A stretch of 64,000 bases of DNA from the NCBI RefSeq assembly GCF_900114215.1, contig NZ_FOSG01000006.1, positions 270,073 to 334,072 of the forward strand, read 5' to 3'. The notes beneath the pieces are model-generated. The model did no database searches. It saw only the letters and a list, made by a program, of their open reading frames with translations, and was not told where the DNA came from. Source of the stretch: Streptomyces mangrovi (GTDB lineage: Bacteria > Actinomycetota > Actinomycetes > Streptomycetales > Streptomycetaceae). Positions 51,510 to 59,912 of the stretch are shown piece by piece (position 1 is the first letter of the stretch; every line of letters starts with the position of its first letter). Position numbers and translations under genes: made by a program.

Positions 51510-53402
51510 CTACCTCCTCTCGTGGTCCACTCGGTCCCCGGCCGCCGGTGCCGGCGGCCGGTCCTGCCCCCGCCCCGGCCGGGACGGGGAGTCGTGATCA
51601 CGGCCGGTCGTCCGGCCGGCGCCGCGCAGCTCCCGGTCCAGAAAGCCCAGGGCCCGGCGCAGCACGGCGACGTGGTCGCCGCCGAGGTAGCCGTCGTGGC
51701 CGGAGTCCAGCCACATCTCCTCGTGGCGCACCCCCGAGGCGCGCAGCGCCGCCAGGTACGTGCGCACCTGTTCGGGCGGGCACTTGACGTCGTGGAGGGC
51801 TGCGGCCATCAGCAGCGGCGCCCGCACCCGGTGCGCGTAGTGGACGGGGGAGCTGCGCGCGTAGAGCTCGGGCACCTGATCGGGGGTGCCGCCGAACAGC
51901 GCCTCGTCCAGGGCGCGCAGGGCCGGCGTACCGGTGCGGTGGGCGGTGGCGCAGTCGGCCAGCGGCTTGACGGCCACCCCCGCGCTCCACAGGCCGGGCC
52001 GGGTGCCCAGCGCCAGCAGGACGAGGTAACCGCCCCAGGAGGTGCCCCACAGGCCCACCGCACCGGGATCGGCCAGCCCGCGCGCCAGTACGTCGGCCCG
52101 GACCGAGACGAGGTCGGCGACCTGGGTCAGGCCCACCCCCTGACCGTAGGCCGCGCGCCAGCGGGGCCCGTAGCCGGTGGAGCCGCGGTAGTTGACCCGG
52201 GCCACGGCGAAGCCCGAGGCGACCAGCGAGTGCACGGTCGGGTCGTAGGCGTCCCGGTCGTGGTCGGCGGGGCCGCCGTGGACGAGCATCACCAGCGGCG
52301 GACGGACGGCGGGACGTTCGGGGAGGCTGAGCAGGGTGTGTACGTCCCCGTCCGGCCCGGGCGTCCACAGTTCGGTGTGCCGTCCGGGCACCCGGACGGC
52401 GGGCGCTTCCGCGGCCGGCGGCGGGGCGCCGGAGGCGGAACGGGCGTGCGGCGGGGTGGCGGTGTCGGTCCACAGGTAGTGCACGTCCCCGTCCGGCCGG
52501 GGCACGGCGTCCAGAACGCTGCCGCGGGGCACCGGCACGGGGGTCAGGGCCTGCCGGTCCAGGTCGGCGGTGAACAGCAGGCTGCGGCCGCGGCGGTCCT
52601 GGCGTACCAGGATCCGGCGCCCCCGGGGGTACCAGCGGGCGGTGATCTCGGTGTCGAAGGAGCACCACCGGTGCGGGCGCACCCCGTCCCCGGCACGCCA
52701 GGTGGCGGTCTCGTAGCGGTCGCCGTCCTGCCGCACCAGCAGCAGCTCCGCCCCGCCGTCCCCGCCGCTGCCGGGTGCGGCGGGTGCGAAACCCAACGCC
52801 CACAGCCCGCCGCCCCGGCCGGAGAGCTCGGCCACCGTTTCGCCGGAGGCGGTGTGGACGGTGACGGCCCGGTCCGAGGACGCCGACCGGGTGACGGCCA
52901 GCAGCCGGCCGTCCGGGGAGAGCCCGCACAGGACCGCGTGCCCCTCCGTTCGCACGGCCGGCCGGCCCGGGCCGCCGCGCCGGCCGAGATGGACCGTCAG
53001 ACCGCTTTCGTCGCCGAGTCCGACGGCGACCGTCCCGCCGGCGCCGACCGCCAGCCCGCGCGGGGTCCCGGCGGGCAGGCCGGCCAGGCCGGGCCGTACG
53101 GGACCGCCGTGGAAGTCCTGGTGGAGCCAGCGGCCGCGACCGGTCTCGTCCTCGTCGAACCACCAGACGGCGGCGTCGGCGTCGATGGCGCAGTGCAGGG
53201 TGCCGCGCGGGCGGTCGGTGACCTGCCGGGTGCGGCCGGTACGGGCGTCGAGGGCGAAGACCTCGCAGCGGCCGCCGGCGTCGCCGGTGAGCACCATCAG
53301 CGCCGGGTCGCCGGGGCAGACCTCCGGCAGCACCGGCCGGTAGACGCGGTAACCGGATGCGGGGCGGCCCGCGTCCGGCGCGGAGGAGCCGGTCGTGCTC
53401 AC
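51510..53402 (-). CDS. S9-family (prolyl oligopeptidase type) serine peptidase
   Basis: A protein of 630 residues. The N-terminal two-thirds is a beta-propeller-like region without a signal peptide. The C-terminal catalytic domain has the oxyanion motif LVHGGP, nucleophile Ser455 (GTSWGGYL), Asp538 (ALHDVKCP) and His569 (SGHDGY). Cytosolic acyl-aminoacyl or oligopeptidase activity on short peptides is expected, so it may cut the leader from the modified precursor. GTG 53402 overlaps the MFS stop (GTGA). Its own TAG (51512-51510) sits inside the Shine-Dalgarno of the precursor gene, coupling the two. Confidence 0.88.
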   Translation of the reverse strand: MSTTGSSAPDAGRPASGYRVYRPVLPEVCPGDPALMVLTGDAGGRCEVFALDARTGRTRQVTDRPRGTLHCAIDADAAVWWFDEDETGRGRWLHQDFHGGPVRPGLAGLPAGTPRGLAVGAGGTVAVGLGDESGLTVHLGRRGGPGRPAVRTEGHAVLCGLSPDGRLLAVTRSASSDRAVTVHTASGETVAELSGRGGGLWALGFAPAAPGSGGDGGAELLLVRQDGDRYETATWRAGDGVRPHRWCSFDTEITARWYPRGRRILVRQDRRGRSLLFTADLDRQALTPVPVPRGSVLDAVPRPDGDVHYLWTDTATPPHARSASGAPPPAAEAPAVRVPGRHTELWTPGPDGDVHTLLSLPERPAVRPPLVMLVHGGPADHDRDAYDPTVHSLVASGFAVARVNYRGSTGYGPRWRAAYGQGVGLTQVADLVSVRADVLARGLADPGAVGLWGTSWGGYLVLLALGTRPGLWSAGVAVKPLADCATAHRTGTPALRALDEALFGGTPDQVPELYARSSPVHYAHRVRAPLLMAAALHDVKCPPEQVRTYLAALRASGVRHEEMWLDSGHDGYLGGDHVAVLRRALGFLDRELRGAGRTTGRDHDSPSRPGRGQDRPPAPAAGDRVDHERR

Positions 53403-54700
53403 AGTGCCCCCTTCACCGTCGCGTCCGGCCCGGGCAGGGGCGCGGACAGGGCGCCGCGGGCCACCGCCAGGGTGGTGCCCGCGGCGAGCAGGGCCAGCAG
53501 CACCGCACACCCCGCGATCGTCGGCGCGGTTCCGACCCGGGCCACGGCCGCCCCGGCGGCGAGGGGCGCCACCGCCGCGGCGATCCCCGCCGCGGTGGCC
53601 AGCGCCGTTCCGGTGCGGGCCAGCAGCTCGGGCGGCGTCACCCGCAGCACCCGGGTCTGGAGCACCACCACGGCGGCCGGGACCAGCAGGGAGACGGCGC
53701 CGAACAGCAGCCCGTACGACCAGGGGCCGCTTCCGGCCGCCAGTGCGGCGGCGGGCGTCACCACCAGCCACGAGACCGCCACCAGCGTCCGCGGCGCGGT
53801 CAGCCGCCGGACCACGGCGGGTGCGGCCAGTGCCCCGGCGAGGCCGGCCGCGCCCGCGACGGAGAACACCAGCCCCACGGCGGCCGGGCCCCGTCCGCCG
53901 CCCTGGAGTGCGAAGACGACCGTGTAGTGGAGCGCGACCAGCAGCCCGCCGGCGGCGGCCGTCCACACCAGCACCAGGCGCAGTACGGGGGAGCGCAGGA
54001 CCAGGCCGAGGCCCGCTCCCGCCTCGGAGGCGAAGGCCGCCCACCGGGCCCGCGAGGGGCGTGTGTCCCGCGCCCGTGTCCCCGCCGGAGCGAGGTCCGA
54101 GCGCATGCCGCGCACGCACAGCGCGGCGACGAGGTAGGACAGGGCGTCCGCCAGGAACGGCAGCCACCGGGCGGCCTGGTAGAGCAGCCCGCCCAGCAGC
54201 GGCCCCAGCACCAGGGCGCCCTGCTCGCCGGCCTGGAGCCGCGAGACCACCCTCGGGTGGTCGTCCGCGGGGCAGATCAGGGCCACGGCGCCGCGGGCCG
54301 CCGCCTCCTGGCAGGAGGTCGCGACGCGCTCGACGAGGACCGCGGCGAACAGGTGCGCCGGATGGAGGGAGCCCAGTGCCAGGGCCGCGGCGAGCGACCC
54401 CAGCGCGGCGGCGGACACCGCGGCGCAGAGGATCATCACGCGGCGGCGGGCGCCCCGGTCGGCGGGCACGGCGGCGAACGGGCCCATCAGCAGCCCCAGT
54501 GCGGTGGAGGCCCCCGCGACCGCTCCGACGAGGGCGGGGGAGTACCCCAGGCCCAGCAGGAGCAGGGGGAGGGCGAGACCGGAGATCTGGGTGCCCAGGG
54601 CGTCGGCGCTGTTGGCCCACCACAGCAGCCGCACGTCGCGGCGCGGGGCTGGAGCCCGGTGCCCGCCGGCCGCCGGGCCGGCGGCCCCGGTCCGCCTCAC
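53399..54700 (-). CDS. MFS exporter of the RiPP locus
   Basis: A protein of 433 residues from GTG 54700 with about twelve helices. It has WWANSADALGTQISGLALPL, VAGASTALGLLMGPFAAVPA followed by DRGARRRVM, and LQAGEQGALVLGPLLGGLLY, a pattern of the EmrB/enterobactin-exporter (MFS_3) type. First protein-coding gene of the operon apart from a possible short leader frame. Export of the mature peptide is inferred from its position. Confidence 0.85.
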   Translation of the reverse strand: MRRTGAAGPAAGGHRAPAPRRDVRLLWWANSADALGTQISGLALPLLLLGLGYSPALVGAVAGASTALGLLMGPFAAVPADRGARRRVMILCAAVSAAALGSLAAALALGSLHPAHLFAAVLVERVATSCQEAAARGAVALICPADDHPRVVSRLQAGEQGALVLGPLLGGLLYQAARWLPFLADALSYLVAALCVRGMRSDLAPAGTRARDTRPSRARWAAFASEAGAGLGLVLRSPVLRLVLVWTAAAGGLLVALHYTVVFALQGGGRGPAAVGLVFSVAGAAGLAGALAAPAVVRRLTAPRTLVAVSWLVVTPAAALAAGSGPWSYGLLFGAVSLLVPAAVVVLQTRVLRVTPPELLARTGTALATAAGIAAAVAPLAAGAAVARVGTAPTIAGCAVLLALLAAGTTLAVARGALSAPLPGPDATVKGAL

Positions 54701-55071
54701 CGGGCGGGCCGGGGGCGCGGCGTGGGGCGCGGCGTGGGAAGCAGCGCGGGAAACCGTGCGGAAAGCCGTGCGCCCAAGCGGGTCAACGCGGGTAAGGCAC
54801 TCGTCTCCGGTAACGCCGGTCCTCGTTCCACGCGCAGCCCTTCCACTCGATCTCCACGCGGTGTCCGTGAAGGTCGGATCCGATGGTCGACATGCGAAGA
54901 AAACGTGTGCGAATCACAGCGGACGGGAGTCTAATCACGAGGTGACGCGGGTCACAAGAGGCCTGTGGGAAAGGCGAGTTGGGGCCGCGGAACGGAACGC
55001 GTCGGTCCGCGCCCCGGGTGGCCGGGAGCGCGGACGGACGGTGCGGGGGAGCGGTGGGAGCCGGCGCCGCG
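54701..55071 (-). promoter_or_regulatory. RiPP operon promoter region
   Basis: This 371-bp gap holds a good promoter for the leftward operon: -35 TTGTGA (54957-54952), 18-bp spacer, -10 TAGACT (54933-54928). A palindrome GTGAC-GCGG-GTCAC (54942-54955) overlaps the -35 and fits the GTG-N6-G-N-CAC form described for Streptomyces Crp sites. TGTGCGAATCACA lies at 54906-54918. Apart from the possible short frame at 54783-54893 and A+T-richer sequence around the promoter, nothing else is seen. Confidence 0.6.
54783..54893 (-). CDS. Possible 36-codon leader or small peptide before the MFS gene
   Basis: From ATG 54893 to TGA 54783, in the leader of the RiPP operon. It encodes MSTIGSDLHGHRVEIEWKG, then CAWNEDRRYRRR and VPYPR. 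Third-position G+C is high but not extreme, and no Shine-Dalgarno is seen. It begins about 28 nt after the predicted transcription start and ends 82 bp before the MFS start. It could be a leader peptide, a second small product or chance. Confidence 0.35.
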   Translation of the reverse strand: MSTIGSDLHGHRVEIEWKGCAWNEDRRYRRRVPYPR

Positions 55072-56286
55072 TCAGCGGATGTGGCGGCCGGAGACCGCGC
55101 GGGCGATCACCAGGCGCTGGATCTCGCTGGTGCCCTCGAAGATGGTGTAGATCTTGGCGTCCCGGTACATTCGCTCCACCGGATGCTCCCGGCTGTACCC
55201 GGCGCCGCCGAGGACCTGTACGGCCTTCTCGGTGGCGGCGACGGCCAGTTCGCCGGCGCGCAGCTTGGACATCGACCCCTGGGCCGCGTCGAAGGCGCGG
55301 CCGTTGCGGGCCATCCAGGCCGCCTGCCAGATCAGCAGACGGACGGCCTCGATCTCGGTCCGCAGATCGGCCAGGGCGAAGGCGACGGCCTGGTTCTCGA
55401 CGATGGGGCGGCCGAAGGCGACGCGGCCGCCCGCGTACTCCAGGGCGTACTCGTAGGCGGCGCGCGCGATGCCGAGCGCCTGAGCGCCCACGGTGGGCCG
55501 GCTGACCTCGAAGGTCGCCATGGCGGCCTGCCCCTTGGCCTGTCCGCCCTCGCGGGCGCGGGCCAGGCGCGCCTCCAGCCTCTCCCTGCCGCCCAGCAGG
55601 CAGTGGCCCGGCACCCGCACCTCGTCCAGGAAGACATCGGCCGTGTGCGACGCCCGCAGGCCCAGCTTCCTGATCTTGCGGCCGGACTCCAGGCCGGATG
55701 TGCCGGGCGGGACGATGAACGCCGCCTGGCCGCGTGCGCCGAGCTCCGGCTCCACCGAGGCCACCACCACGTGCACGTTCGCGATGCCGCCGTTGGTGAT
55801 CCAGGCCTTCTGGCCGCTGATCACCCACTCGTCCCTCGCCTCGTCGTACCGGGCGCGGGTGCGCATGGCCGAGACGTCGGAGCCGGCCTCGGGCTCGGAG
55901 ACGCAGAAGGCCGCCACCTTGGGGTCGTCCTCGTCGCCGAAGCACTGCGGGACCCACTCGGCGAGCTGGTCGGGGGTGCCGGCGGAGAAGATGCCCGCCA
56001 CCGCCAGCGAGGTGCCGAACAGGGCCATGCCGATGCCGGCGTCGCCCCAGAACAGCTCCTCGTTGGCGATCTGGAGGGACAGGCCCGAGGGGTCGCCGTA
56101 CATGTCGGCCAGGGACTCGAAGCCGTACAGGCCGATCTTCGCCGCCTCCTGTATGACGGGCCAAGGGGTCTCCTCCCGCTCGTCCCACTCGGAGGCGGCC
56201 GGGCGCACGACGTCGGCGGCGAAACCGTGCACCCACTCGCGCAGGTCGCTCTGCTCCTCGGTGAGGTCGAGGCAGAAACCGCTCAT
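55072..56286 (-). CDS. Acyl-CoA dehydrogenase
   Basis: A protein of 404 residues with the complete ACAD fold. It has the signature AAFCVSEPEAGSDVSAMRTRA for flavin and substrate binding, WITNGG, and the C-terminal VQVLGGAGYSREHPVERMYRDAK and IYTIFEGTSEIQRLVIAR. It oxidises acyl-CoA to trans-2-enoyl-CoA with FAD, the first oxidation of beta-oxidation. It is the second gene after the SCP2-like gene, 16 bp apart, in the leftward operon controlled by the TetR operator at 56793. Confidence 0.93.
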   Translation of the reverse strand: MSGFCLDLTEEQSDLREWVHGFAADVVRPAASEWDEREETPWPVIQEAAKIGLYGFESLADMYGDPSGLSLQIANEELFWGDAGIGMALFGTSLAVAGIFSAGTPDQLAEWVPQCFGDEDDPKVAAFCVSEPEAGSDVSAMRTRARYDEARDEWVISGQKAWITNGGIANVHVVVASVEPELGARGQAAFIVPPGTSGLESGRKIRKLGLRASHTADVFLDEVRVPGHCLLGGRERLEARLARAREGGQAKGQAAMATFEVSRPTVGAQALGIARAAYEYALEYAGGRVAFGRPIVENQAVAFALADLRTEIEAVRLLIWQAAWMARNGRAFDAAQGSMSKLRAGELAVAATEKAVQVLGGAGYSREHPVERMYRDAKIYTIFEGTSEIQRLVIARAVSGRHIR

Positions 56287-56302
56287 GATCCGCGTTCGCT
56301 CC

Positions 56303-56773
56303 TCATGCCTTGGGGATGTCGAAGTAGCGGGTCAGGCCGGAGGCCAGGCCGACGTCGCCGGCCAGCTTCAGCCTGCGCGTCATGAACATCGTCACGGGGC
56401 TGGCGTTGCCGGAGACGAGCCTGAGGAACTCGGCGTCGCCCAGGGTCAGCGTCACGCGCGGGTCGGTCTCGCCGCGGCCCTCGCGGACCGTGCAGGCGCC
56501 GTCGCGGATGGTGATCTCTCGGACGACCTCGCTCTCCCCGGTGACCTTCCAGCGGATCACGGCGTCCAGTGATCCGGCCCGCTCGGGGCGGAACTGCCGC
56601 TCCATGCGCCGGAAGACCTCGTCCAGCACGCGCATCCGCAGTTCGCCGCGCATGATCTCGGCGATCTCCTTGGTGGACAGACCCTTGACGATCCGTGCGA
56701 ACTCCTCGGGGGAGACGGTGGTGAAGTCGAGGGCGGCGAGGTCGGCCGGTTCCCGGCTGACGCCGTTGGTCAT
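56303..56773 (-). CDS. SCP2 sterol-carrier-type protein
   Basis: A protein of 156 residues from ATG 56773. It matches the SCP2 lipid-binding fold (DAVIRWKVTGESEVVREITIRDG, DPRVTLTLGDAEFLRLVSGN, MTRRLKLAGDVGLASGLTRYF). It probably carries fatty acids, acyl-CoA or sterols to the enzymes encoded here. It is first in the operon with acyl-CoA dehydrogenase, and its start is 20 bp from the large dyad operator. Confidence 0.82.
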   Translation of the reverse strand: MTNGVSREPADLAALDFTTVSPEEFARIVKGLSTKEIAEIMRGELRMRVLDEVFRRMERQFRPERAGSLDAVIRWKVTGESEVVREITIRDGACTVREGRGETDPRVTLTLGDAEFLRLVSGNASPVTMFMTRRLKLAGDVGLASGLTRYFDIPKA

Positions 56774-56792
56774 GGGGTTCCCCTTCACTCTT

Positions 56793-56824
56793 CTTACTCA
56801 AGAGTAAATTTACTGGTGAGTAAG
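56793..56824. promoter_or_regulatory. 32-bp dyad operator between SCP2 and TetR genes
   Basis: CTTACTCA ... TGAGTAAG forms the outer arms and AGTAAATTTACT (56803-56814) a perfect inner palindrome. Both share the same centre, and only two base pairs of the 32-bp dyad fail. The rightward -10 box TAAGAT (56821-56826) overlaps its end. A near copy stands at 59913-59944. Confidence 0.85.
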
Positions 56825-56832
56825 ATTACGAC

Positions 56833-57570
56833 GTGGTAGGTAGGCTGGCAAGAGTGAGCGGCGAACGCAGGCGACGGGTTCCCCGGAGGATCCGGGAACA
56901 GCAGATCATCGACGTGGCGGTCCAGGTCTTCGCCAGGCGCGGATACCACCCCGCCTCGGTGGACGAGATCGCCGAGCTGGCGGGCATCTCCAAGCCGATG
57001 GTCTACCTCTACCTCGACTCCAAGGAGGGTCTGTTCCTGGCCTGCCTGCGCCGCGAGGCCGAGCGGCTGGTGGCGGCCTTCCAGGGCGCGGCGCGCGATG
57101 TGCGCACCCCGGAGCTGCGGCTGTGGGCGGGACTGTCGGCGTTCTTCGCCTTCGTGGCCGAGCACCGGGACAGCTGGGTCGTCCTCCACCGCCAGGCGTC
57201 GCAGCTCAGCGAGGCCATCACCGCCGAGGTCGCCCAGGCCCGCCGCGCGGTCATGGCCGAGGTCGCGGGCCTGGTGCGGGACGGGATCGGTGAGGCCCTC
57301 GGGCCGGTCCCGGTCGCCGACGAGGAGGCCGACTTCGTGGCCCACGCGCTGGTGGGAGCGGCGGACTCGCTCACCGACTGGATGGAGCGCCACCCCGGGG
57401 AGTCCCCCGAGCGGGTCACCCGGCGTCTGATGAACATGGTGTGGGTGGGCATGCGCAATGTGCTGGCCGGGGAGATCTGGACGCCCCCGGCGGGGTCCGG
57501 CGCCCCGGGCCCGGAACCCGCCGGGACACCGGGGGCGCCGGCGGCCCCGGAGCACTCAGTCCAGGAGTGA
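56833..57570 (+). CDS. TetR-family regulator of fatty-acid oxidation genes
   Basis: A protein of 245 residues with a TetR HTH (REQQIIDVAVQVFARRGYHP, VDEIAELAGISKPMVYLYLD) and a ligand domain (LWAGLSAFFAFVAEHRDSWV). GTG 56833 lies 6 nt after TAAGAT, so the mRNA should be leaderless; GTG 56854 is the alternative. By context it is a FadR/FasR-like repressor answering to acyl-CoA. The two 32-bp operators suggest it controls both the SCP2-dehydrogenase and the reductase/thiolase units as well as itself. Its 3' end overlaps the convergent MaoC gene by 15 bp. Confidence 0.87.
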   Translation: MVGRLARVSGERRRRVPRRIREQQIIDVAVQVFARRGYHPASVDEIAELAGISKPMVYLYLDSKEGLFLACLRREAERLVAAFQGAARDVRTPELRLWAGLSAFFAFVAEHRDSWVVLHRQASQLSEAITAEVAQARRAVMAEVAGLVRDGIGEALGPVPVADEEADFVAHALVGAADSLTDWMERHPGESPERVTRRLMNMVWVGMRNVLAGEIWTPPAGSGAPGPEPAGTPGAPAAPEHSVQE

Positions 57571-58548
57571 GACCTCGCCGCGCAGATGCTCGCGCCCCGC
57601 GCCGCCGTCCCCGCGCAGAGCGAAGTCCCACAGCACGCCGCCGGCGGACGCGGCCGGACCCGAGGCGTGGAAGCGCACCGCCGAGGGCAGCGGGACCGGG
57701 GCCCGGAAGGAGACGTCCACCCGGCAGGCACCGGGCAGATGCTCCTCCAGCGCCGCCAGGCAGCGGGCCTTGGTCCACATGCCGTGCGCGATGGCGCGCG
57801 GGAAGCCGAACAGCCGCGCGGTGAGCGGGTGCAGATGGATCGGGTTGCGGTCACCGGAGACGGCGGCGTACGCGCGCCCCGCCGAGCCGGGCACCTCCCA
57901 GCGCTCCTCCAGCACCGGCCCGCCCGGCCCGCCCGGCCCGCCCGGCCCGCCCGCGCCACCGGGCGCGGTCCCACCGGAGCGGGCTCCGGCGCCCGGCGCG
58001 GGACCGGCCGCCGCGCGCCCCCGGCGCAGATACGTGCTGACCGACCGCCACACCGTACGGGCGCCGTCGTCGGCCTCGGCCGTCACATCGAAGGCCGTGC
58101 CCTTCGGGTGCGGCCGCAGGTCCCCGGCCCAGACCCGGTAGGTGAGCCGCTCCCCGGCCTCGACCGGCCTGTGCCGGTCGATCCGGTTGGCGATGTGGAC
58201 CAGCCCGAGCAGCGGCAGCGGGAAGTCCCGCCGGGTCATCAGCGACATCGTCAGCGGGAAGGCGACGATGTGCGGATACGTCATGGGCAGCCGGGAGGCG
58301 CCGGTGAAGCCGCAGACCCCGGCGTAGCGGCGCAGCCGCCCGGGGTCGGCCGCGACATCGCGCAGCACCAGCCGCCGCGCCGGCACCGGACGGCCCCGCC
58401 CGCCGCCGGACTTGGGCAGCACCGCGCGGACGTACAGCCCGGCCGTACCCGGCGCGGACGACATCTCCAGCGTCTCCGGCTCCCCGCGGCCGGCGCTTCC
58501 CGCGCTTCCCGCACCCTCCGCGCCCTTCATGTCTCCCATGTCCTTCAC
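57556..58548 (-). CDS. MaoC-type (double hot-dog) enoyl-CoA hydratase
   Basis: About 330 residues. The N-terminal hot-dog (RLRRYAGVCGF, LPMTYPHIVAFPLTMSLMTR) is inactive-looking. A Gly/Pro-rich linker with repeated GGP (plus strand 57921-57957) leads to a C-terminal hot-dog with the hydratase motif YAAVSGDRNPIHLHPLTARL and HGMWTKAR, where Asp and His are catalytic. It hydrates trans-2-enoyl-CoA to (R)-3-hydroxyacyl-CoA. GTG 58548 overlaps the reductase stop (GTGA); ATG 58539 and 58530 are other possible starts. It pairs with the FabG-type reductase upstream. Confidence 0.85.
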   Translation of the reverse strand: MKDMGDMKGAEGAGSAGSAGRGEPETLEMSSAPGTAGLYVRAVLPKSGGGRGRPVPARRLVLRDVAADPGRLRRYAGVCGFTGASRLPMTYPHIVAFPLTMSLMTRRDFPLPLLGLVHIANRIDRHRPVEAGERLTYRVWAGDLRPHPKGTAFDVTAEADDGARTVWRSVSTYLRRGRAAAGPAPGAGARSGGTAPGGAGGPGGPGGPGGPVLEERWEVPGSAGRAYAAVSGDRNPIHLHPLTARLFGFPRAIAHGMWTKARCLAALEEHLPGACRVDVSFRAPVPLPSAVRFHASGPAASAGGVLWDFALRGDGGAGREHLRGEVSLLD

Positions 58549-59903
58549 GCTCCCAGCAGGGACTGGCCGCACACCCGCAGCACCTGGCCGCTGACCCCGC
58601 CGCTGCCGGGCGAGGCGAGGTAGGCGACGGCCTCGGCCACGTCGACGGGCTGCCCGCCCTGCTTCATGCTGTTCATGCGGCGGCCCGCCTCCCTCACGAA
58701 CAGGGGCACCGCCGCCGTCATCCTCGTCTCGATGAAGCCCGGGGCCACCGCGTTGACGGTGACGCCGCGTTCGGCCGCGACCGGTGCGAGGGCCTGGACC
58801 AGCCCGATCAGACCGGCCTTGCTCGCCGCGTAGTTGGTCTGCCCGACGTTGCCCGCGATGCCGCTGATGGAGGAGGTGCACACGATCCTGCCGCCCTCGC
58901 GCAGCACCGGTTCGCCGGAGCCCCGGGCCCCCAGCAGGCGTTCGGTCAGGCGCTCCACCGCGGTGAGGTTGACCGCGATCACCGAGTCCCACTTCGCGGC
59001 GTCCATCCGGCCCAGGGTCTTGTCGCGGGTGATGCCCGCGTTGTGCACCACGACGTCCACACCGCCGTGACGGTCGCTCAGGTGCTCCGCCAGGGCGTCG
59101 GCGGCACCGTCGGCCGTGATGTCCAGCTCCAGCGCGTCCCCGCCGATCCGTCCGGCCAGTTCGCGCAGCTCCCCGCCCTGGCCGGGCACGTCCAGGCAGA
59201 CCACCGTCGCCCCGTCCCGGGCCAGGGTCTCGGCCACCACCGCGCCGATGCCGCGCGCCGCTCCGGTGACCACGGCCGTCCTCCCCTCCAGCGGGCGCTC
59301 CCAGTCGTCCGGCGCGGCGCTTCCCGCGACCGGCTCCCCGATCCGGAGCACCTGGCCGGAGACGTAGGCGGAACGGGCCGAGAGCGCGAAGCGCAGCGTG
59401 GACTCCAAAGCGCCCTCCGCCCCGGGGGCGACGAGCAGCAGATGCGCGGTCGCCCCGCGCCGCAGCTCCTTGCCGACCGAGCGTACGAAGCCCTCCAGCG
59501 CCCGCTGGGCGGCGGCCTGCCGCACCCCGCCGGCCGCCTCGGGCGGGGTGCCCAGGACCACGACCCGGCCGCAGGGGGCCAGCGAGCGGATCCGCGGGTG
59601 GAAGAAGTCGTGCAGGGCGCGCAGCCCCTCGCTGCCGTCGATGCCGGTGGCGTCGAAGACCAGCGCGGCGGGGGAGTCCTGCGAACCGGAGGAGCCGCCA
59701 AAGGCGCCCGGCAGCGCGGCCACCAGCTCGCGCAGCGGTCCGGTCAGCCGGCCGCCCCCGGCGCCGTCCACGACCACCGGGCCGGACAGGACGGGGCGGC
59801 CCGGGCGGTGGCGCTCCAGGATCTCCGGGCGCGGCAGACCCAGGCGCCGGGCGAGGAGCGCCCCGGGGCCGGAGGCCGTCAGTTTCTGGTAGCGATCCAC
59901 CAT
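58545..59903 (-). CDS. 3-oxoacyl reductase, FabG4-like two-domain SDR
   Basis: A protein of 452 residues from ATG 59903 (MVDRYQKLTASGPG). The first 210 residues are a degenerate Rossmann domain. The second is a complete SDR with TGAARGIG, the VHNAGITRD motif, catalytic Ser (CTSSISG) and YAASK (Tyr, Lys). This matches the mycobacterial FabG4-type (HMwFabG) enzymes that use NADH and 3-oxoacyl-CoA. It would work in reverse as a 3-hydroxyacyl-CoA dehydrogenase in beta-oxidation. It is first gene of the leftward operon, beside the second TetR operator. Confidence 0.88.
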   Translation of the reverse strand: MVDRYQKLTASGPGALLARRLGLPRPEILERHRPGRPVLSGPVVVDGAGGGRLTGPLRELVAALPGAFGGSSGSQDSPAALVFDATGIDGSEGLRALHDFFHPRIRSLAPCGRVVVLGTPPEAAGGVRQAAAQRALEGFVRSVGKELRRGATAHLLLVAPGAEGALESTLRFALSARSAYVSGQVLRIGEPVAGSAAPDDWERPLEGRTAVVTGAARGIGAVVAETLARDGATVVCLDVPGQGGELRELAGRIGGDALELDITADGAADALAEHLSDRHGGVDVVVHNAGITRDKTLGRMDAAKWDSVIAVNLTAVERLTERLLGARGSGEPVLREGGRIVCTSSISGIAGNVGQTNYAASKAGLIGLVQALAPVAAERGVTVNAVAPGFIETRMTAAVPLFVREAGRRMNSMKQGGQPVDVAEAVAYLASPGSGGVSGQVLRVCGQSLLGA

Positions 59904-59912
59904 TGATTTCTC

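Noticed and set aside
57921..57957. CCCGGCCCG-type tandem repeat inside the MaoC gene
   Set aside because: It encodes a Gly-Gly-Pro linker between the two hot-dog domains in units of nine bases; nothing beyond an ordinary flexible linker.
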